From NCBI GenBank assembly GCA_000697055.1, contig JNDT01002333.1, forward strand, positions 1 to 64,000: DNA of 64,000 bases, given 5' to 3'. Shown here one piece after another: positions 58,871-64,000 of the stretch. The position numbers and the translations under genes were made by a program. Source of the stretch: Saksenaea vasiformis B4078. Lineage: Eukaryota; Mucoromycota; Mucoromycetes; Mucorales; Saksenaeaceae. Numbering within the stretch: the stretch's first letter is position 1; each line of letters opens with the position of its first letter. Under the pieces are notes generated by a model. The model ran no database searches, had not been told where the DNA came from, and saw only the letters and a program-made list of their open reading frames with translations.

Positions 58871-61726
58871 AATTTCCAGTATCAAGTGAAGGATGTTTTG
58901 CTTGCCGAAGTTTGTAAACTGTGAATTCTTTTATCGCTTTGTTGAATTTCAATTCTTATCCGGAATCACTCGACGATTTGAACTAAACGGCTTGTTCTCC
59001 TCCCGAATTCATGATCAGACACGTTAGAGTCTCAAGGCTGCATTTGTTCTTTGTATCCCTTCTAGGATTACGTGTTATCGTTTACTAGATTACTTTGCCA
59101 CGCGTTGGATTGATAAGATAAATCAACGTGCTAACTGATTGAAGATGAATATTGACAATAAATAAGGATACAGCGCGTCAATGCAAGCAATGGGCTTCCC
59201 CAGCACGAAGCTTATTTGGAGAAAAAGCCAAATGACCTTAGACTGACGCGAATTACAGTCTGTCTGATGATGCGTAAACCTTGTTTATGCTATCGCGTTC
59301 ATTGGGGGGGTGGCAGTCCGTTGATATGAAAGAGACTCGTCAGAGAAGCGGCAGTCATCGAGCATCGCATGGCACCTTTCTTTGAAGATGGATGCAGTCG
59401 TCACTGTTACATACATATATAATTATTAAACTTACTGACGTTGTAAATGGCTATAGGTGGCTATACTAAAACCAAGATTTTACATTAATGAATACATAAT
59501 GCTTCGAATGTTTACAGCATTATACCTGGGCCATAGGAAAGACCCATTGAATCGGATCATTTCATCCTGATGATAAGCAAATGTTGACCACGAGGCAAGG
59601 AGCTATGAAGACAAATGCTTCTATTTTTTTAGTGTAAAAGTACGGGGGTTATTGGTATGCCAGGAGGTTATTTAAACCTATTTTACTTGACAAGGATCTT
59701 TTTTTTTTTTTTGCTTACAGAGAGAAAGTTTCACCCCCCAAAAAACTTTCTCAAGTGGTCCGTTCATATCTATATATATGTATATCTGTATATATATATA
59801 ATTAGTTATGAATATCAATTCACTGAAAGTTTACGGGTAATTGAGGCCTTAACCTTCCTTTTTTTATTTTTATTTTTTGGAACTCCCCCACTTTTCCCCT
59901 TCTTCTATGCATTTCAGGCAGGCAGCATCTCCCTTCAATGGTGCTTTCAAAGAGGATGATCTCCTTTTTTGTTTCCTGTATGTAGTCGACCGATCAAGAG
60001 GTTCTTTTCCACCCTAGATGAAATGGGATCGAATCACTTTTTTTTCGATATATCCCTTGATTTATTCGTCTCCTACAAACAAAAGCCAAGTGTACACTAT
60101 TGTTGTTCTTAAATGATTGATGTACGATAAGGACTGCGCAAGACATGAAGATGTCAAAAACGTTTGAATTATCATGCAACTCCTTGAGAAAGAAAGCAAA
60201 AAAAAAAAAAAAAAAAAAAGAAACCCCCCTTGCGTCTTCGGAAACATTGACGGGGAAAAGAAGGTGGCTCATGCCAAGAGACCTTAGATTAAGGTGATTG
60301 CAGAATGAGTAATGTGTACATGTGGGTCATGAGGGAATGTTAAGGTAAACTGGCTTAAGCGTTTGCACGTGGTCAGTGCAAATAGTCTCTTATTGTTGCC
60401 CAAGTCTACGGATGTATCCCATACTTGCATAAAATAAAACGAGTTTGGGTTTACTCTTAATCAAATGATAAGAATAGTGATAATTAAAAAAGAGAAAAAT
60501 TAAATCTGGTTGTAACAGACTCATTGTGCAGATTTTGCGAGAAAACGTAACGTTGCGGCACTTTTTTCTTTTTTTTTTTACCTACATTCTTCCACCGAGT
60601 CATTGTCGGCATATGCATTCTCTTTTTCCGAAGGTAACTACGTGAACTGGCGCGCACACACTACATATTCTACACACCTATTCGGTCTTTCTCTTATTTT
60701 TTTCTGCATGATGCAGGTAATCATTTGTGCACATGATGATCGGAGAGAGAGAGGGAGATTTGTTTGTTATCCAATATGTATTTCATCTTTTCTAATGAGA
60801 AGAAGACAAAGGGGAGTTGTTAAGAAGGGGAATTTGGGTTACTATGGCGATTTAAGATTACATATTGCATCTAAGAGGGAAAAGAAACAAGAAAAGAAAA
60901 AAAGGAATAATGCAAGCCAAGCTTAGGATTCACGCGCAGAAGAGAAAGATGCTACTCAAGAAAGGCAAACAACCGCTGCAAAACACAATTGACACGGAAA
61001 TCCGAAACATCGGTTCCCGCGGCAGAGTGTCAGACCATGATTGCAGTAAATTTTTAGGTGGCGATGATTTTTAGTAGAAAGTTTAGAAAAATAAGAAAAC
61101 AAGGTTATTATTTATTTTTATTTACGGACCGGACAGTAATCTCCAAGATAGTAAAAAAACCATTATTTGTTTTCTTTTGCGCAAAAACCTTTTTGTTTAG
61201 GGAAACCATGTCGATCACGAGCTAATCATGATAATGCACAACTTTACGGAATGACAGCGATCCCAAAGCCGTCTAAGCCCAATGCATCCTCACTTCTTTT
61301 TGTTCTTTTTTTTTATTCTTGACGAGAAAAGAAAAAAAAAGTGATTGGGCACAACGTAAGAAATGTCCATGAAGGATAACAATATATATTTATAAGTGAA
61401 ATTCTACTACATGAAGACCAGAATAGAAAAAAAAAGAGGGCATATAACAAAAAATAATATATGTATAATAAAATAGTGAAAAGAGAGATAAAAAGAAAAA
61501 ACAAGAAGAAGAAGAAGAAGGAAAAAAAAAAGAAGAAGAAGAATGGGTGATAGTGAGGAGTATAAACAGTGTTGTTGTTTGACTTTTTTTTTTACGGCGA
61601 ATGAATGTTAAGCACTTTCTTTTTTCTTTTTTTTTTTTGGTTCTTTTTCTTTCTGTTACATAGGCTTTTTGGTTGCTATTTGTTTTGTTTTGTTTTTTTG
61701 TTGGGTTGTCGGCATAGAACCTTCCT
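58871..61726. other. 2.9 kb without a recognised gene
   Basis: AT-rich sequence with long homopolymer runs (for example about 60197-60218), TA-rich repeats near 59770-59805 and GAA-rich tracts near 61505-61545. Open frames here are short and low-complexity. No gene, RNA or element was identified. Confidence 0.5.
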
Positions 61727-63222
61727 TCAAAAGTACCGATGTTGATGGGAAAGTAGGTTCATTTGTCGTTGTTGATACATAGCAGGAGGATGAACAGGTG
61801 GTGATGAAAGAGGAGAAGATGTAGATGATGGTGGATAGGAAGGAACTGGGGATTCGTCTTGAAAAGCTGCAGCTGATGTAGAAGGCATACTAGAAACACC
61901 TGCAGCGGCAGTCATTGCGGCGGCAGCAGCAGCCATAGCCATATCGTCGTGCTCCACTACATCATGCGAAGAAGTTGTAAAGGTCATGCTTGCTGATGGA
62001 AATTTATCCATAAAGTCGACGTAAGGCATGGAAGTAGGTGTAGGCATATAGTAATCAGAAGAAGTAGTTGATGATGAACAAGAAGGTGATGATAACCCTT
62101 GCTGCTGCTGTTGTTGTTGTTGTTGAGAAAGTTGGGATGGTGGTTGTTGTTGAGATGATGATTGCGGTGGCGAATGATGCTGTTGTTGTTGTTGTTGTTG
62201 ATGTTGAGGCATATCCATTTCGCAAGCATAACTGGGTTTCCGATCGACAAACGTAGCTGCTGTGGGTAGATATTCATAAGATTGTTGTGGAAACGCGTAA
62301 TAAAACGACGATTCCAAAGGTGCATTGGCACTAGAGGGCATACAAGAAATGGTTGACTGTTGATGATGCTGATAAAAACATGGTGGCTGTTGCCAGTACA
62401 TGTCCGTTTTGTTATCTTTTTCAAAGGAGAAGTCAATTTCATCGGCAGCAAAGGAATGCTGTAGTGCGGAGGGAGCGGCGGCGTTACGCGTCATGTAAGC
62501 CGGTGGGGTTTTGGGAGCACACATCGGTGGACTTTGGCTACCATTGCGACGTGAAATACAAAAGGGACAGTGCCTCACAAACCGTGCAATCAGTTCCTTG
62601 GGAATCCATGAATAGCGGCGACGAACCTTTCAGGAGAAAAGAAGAAAAAGAGAAAGAAAAAAAGGTTAAGGAAAAAAAAAATCAATATTAAAAATGGATA
62701 TATTATATGTACCAGTGCTGATGTTTTGTCTCTCCCACCATGGTGTGCCTCCCTATGGGCTCGAACAAGGATGTCGTAGATTTGTTCACGCATTGCCACC
62801 GGTTTATTGTCATGACAAACAATCTCCATGCCATCCAATTGGACAAGCTGAAACATTTTCTTCACCCAGAAACGGAACTGGGCGGTAGAAATAGCGGTAT
62901 TCCGTGGGTCCTTGAGAACTTGAAGAATAAGCGAATAACGATGTTGGTCTACAAGCGCCTTGTCACGTTTTTTTGAAGACAGGTTTGTAAGATATTCTTG
63001 AACAATAGCGTCGAATGCTTCGAAGGATGGATATTGGTCTTGGTCGTTGCACACCCTATAAGGACGATCACCGAGAAGGGCTTCTGTTGTGTTTCGACAA
63101 TGATGAGATTGTTGCTGAGGCTGTTGCTGAGGCTGTTGCTGAGGTTGTTGTTGCTGTTGCTGCTGTTGTGGATTATGATATCTGTGGGAATAGAGACCCA
63201 CGTTCACTTCACAGTTGTTCAT
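61727..63222 (-). CDS. Protein with integrase-type H2C2 zinc finger and polyglutamine regions
   Basis: From MNNCEVNVGLYSHRYHNP at 63222 the protein has a Gln-rich start and then a conserved block (YPSFEAFDAIVQEYLTNLSS, YSLILQVLKDPRNTAISTAQ, FRFWVKKMFQLVQLDGMEIV, VAMREQIYDILVRAHREAHH). One intron (about 62640-62760) joins RDKTSALV to RRRYSWIPKELIARFVRHCP followed by FC. The HxxxH...CxxC spacing is the retroviral/Gypsy integrase N-terminal zinc finger, but no integrase catalytic core follows. The rest (about 260 residues) is Gln, Ser, Pro and Ala rich and ends at 61727. This looks like a host gene with a domesticated zinc finger, probably a nuclear regulator; the function is inference. Confidence 0.75.
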
Positions 63223-64000
63223 TTGTTACAGTACAAAAAAGAAGAAGAAGAAGGAGAAGAAAAAGGTTGGGTTGGAGTATTTTACAGACACACAAAGTAC
63301 ACACCCAATAAGAAAGAAAAGAAAAAGAAAAAGAGGTGTTATTCAGGCAAAGAAACTAGTAAATCTTTTCTTTTTTATAATAAAAAAAAAAGAAAAAGGA
63401 CACTATGAACACAAAAAAAGTTCAATGAAGAGAGAGAGAGAGAAAGAGAGAGAAAGAAAGAGAAGGAAGAAAAGAAAAAGAAGAGGTTGGCGGTTTCTTG
63501 AAAGAAGAAGAAGAAAAAAAAAAGAAATTACAATGAAGAATGGACCCTTTTTATTTTTTTAATTGCCACGGCATGATGAAAGGGCGGCAGATCGTAAGGC
63601 ATGACAGTACGTCAACGCGTTAGAATACCAAACAGAACGTTTGTTTCCCCTTCATCCCTTAGATCCCCTATTTATTATTATTTTTGTTGCATATTATTAC
63701 ATTTCATTCTAAAACCTAACTATGAAAAAAGGAGGAATAGGTACACGTTGATCACCATACGCAAAGTAAAAAAGTATTATTAACTACAATCTTGTTATCA
63801 TTAACACATTCTAGATAACTGGTGTTATTTATCTTCAAATTATGAAGCTTTCGACTTAGAAGAAAATATATAATAATCACAAGAAAAAAAGAATAACTAA
63901 AGTATGAAGGTAAAAAAAAGAAGATATTATTATTAACAGGCGGCAACATCAGTGTCCACAATTCTTTTTTTTTTCTCATTGTCATTTGGCCCGGACCACA
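63223..64000. other. Purine-rich upstream region
   Basis: GA- and A-rich tracts (63235-63545) precede an AT-rich stretch. It probably contains the 5' UTR and promoter of the H2C2 gene. No coding sequence was recognised. Confidence 0.4.

Noticed and set aside
58689..58952. Coding-like minus-strand frame of 87 codons
   Set aside because: It coincides with dispersed repeat copy E; the apparent splice donor is part of the repeat core.

Overview
The window looks like nuclear DNA from an early-diverging filamentous fungus, most likely Mucoromycota. It is AT-rich with long poly-T and poly-A runs. Genes carry many short (about 45-70 nt) GT..AG introns, often with CTAAC/CTGAC-like branch sites. The gene set is typical of filamentous fungi (CK2, Dnm1, Lrg1-like LIM-RhoGAP, AzgA permease). 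Fanzor-type nucleases, Tc1/mariner relics and GCR1_C-domain relics occur together. No rRNA, convincing tRNA, CRISPR array or prokaryotic operon structure was seen. All exon joins were made by eye.

Layout. 1-7100: one copy of a dispersed non-coding repeat, a finely split minus-strand gene reconstructed as SAGA subunit SGF11, a possible tiny gene, the CK2 catalytic subunit, then about 2.1 kb without a recognised gene. 7.1-9.2 kb: an ISWI-partner-like DDT/WHIM/bromodomain protein. 9.2-16.3 kb is an accessory island: a decayed DDE transposase, a long Fanzor (TnpB-descended, RNA-guided-nuclease family) gene in a possible TA-flanked element, and a decayed GCR1_C DNA-binding domain. 16.3-29.8 kb: rhomboid protease, a complete but dead Tc1/mariner element with TA duplication, Cu/Zn superoxide dismutase, a proline-iminopeptidase-like hydrolase, a D-amino-acid oxidase followed by a degenerate tandem copy, SDHAF3/Sdh7 and Elg1/ATAD5. 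29.8-33 kb: repeats (a tandem array and two more copies of the dispersed family). 33-57.7 kb is dense housekeeping: LIM-RhoGAP, Dnm1, an augmin HAUS3-like coiled-coil protein, AzgA purine permease, a very long F-box/LRR protein, a homeodomain fragment and importin-7/8. 57.7-64 kb: another copy of the dispersed repeat and a gene with an integrase-type H2C2 zinc finger between glutamine-rich stretches.

Functional themes. Chromatin and transcription: SGF11, the DDT-bromodomain protein and the H2C2 protein. Oxidative metabolism: peroxisomal D-amino-acid oxidase (makes H2O2), cytosolic SOD1 and the succinate dehydrogenase assembly factor, all within 7 kb, although nothing in the sequence shows co-regulation. 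Membrane, cytoskeleton and transport: LIM-RhoGAP, Dnm1, HAUS3-like, AzgA and importin. The most notable system is the Fanzor locus. It has a recognisable RuvC core (Asp, displaced Glu, Asp) and a zinc-binding insert, with its 3' end about 50 bp from a TA-flanked terminus, the geometry used by TnpB for its guide RNA. It also shows signs of damage.
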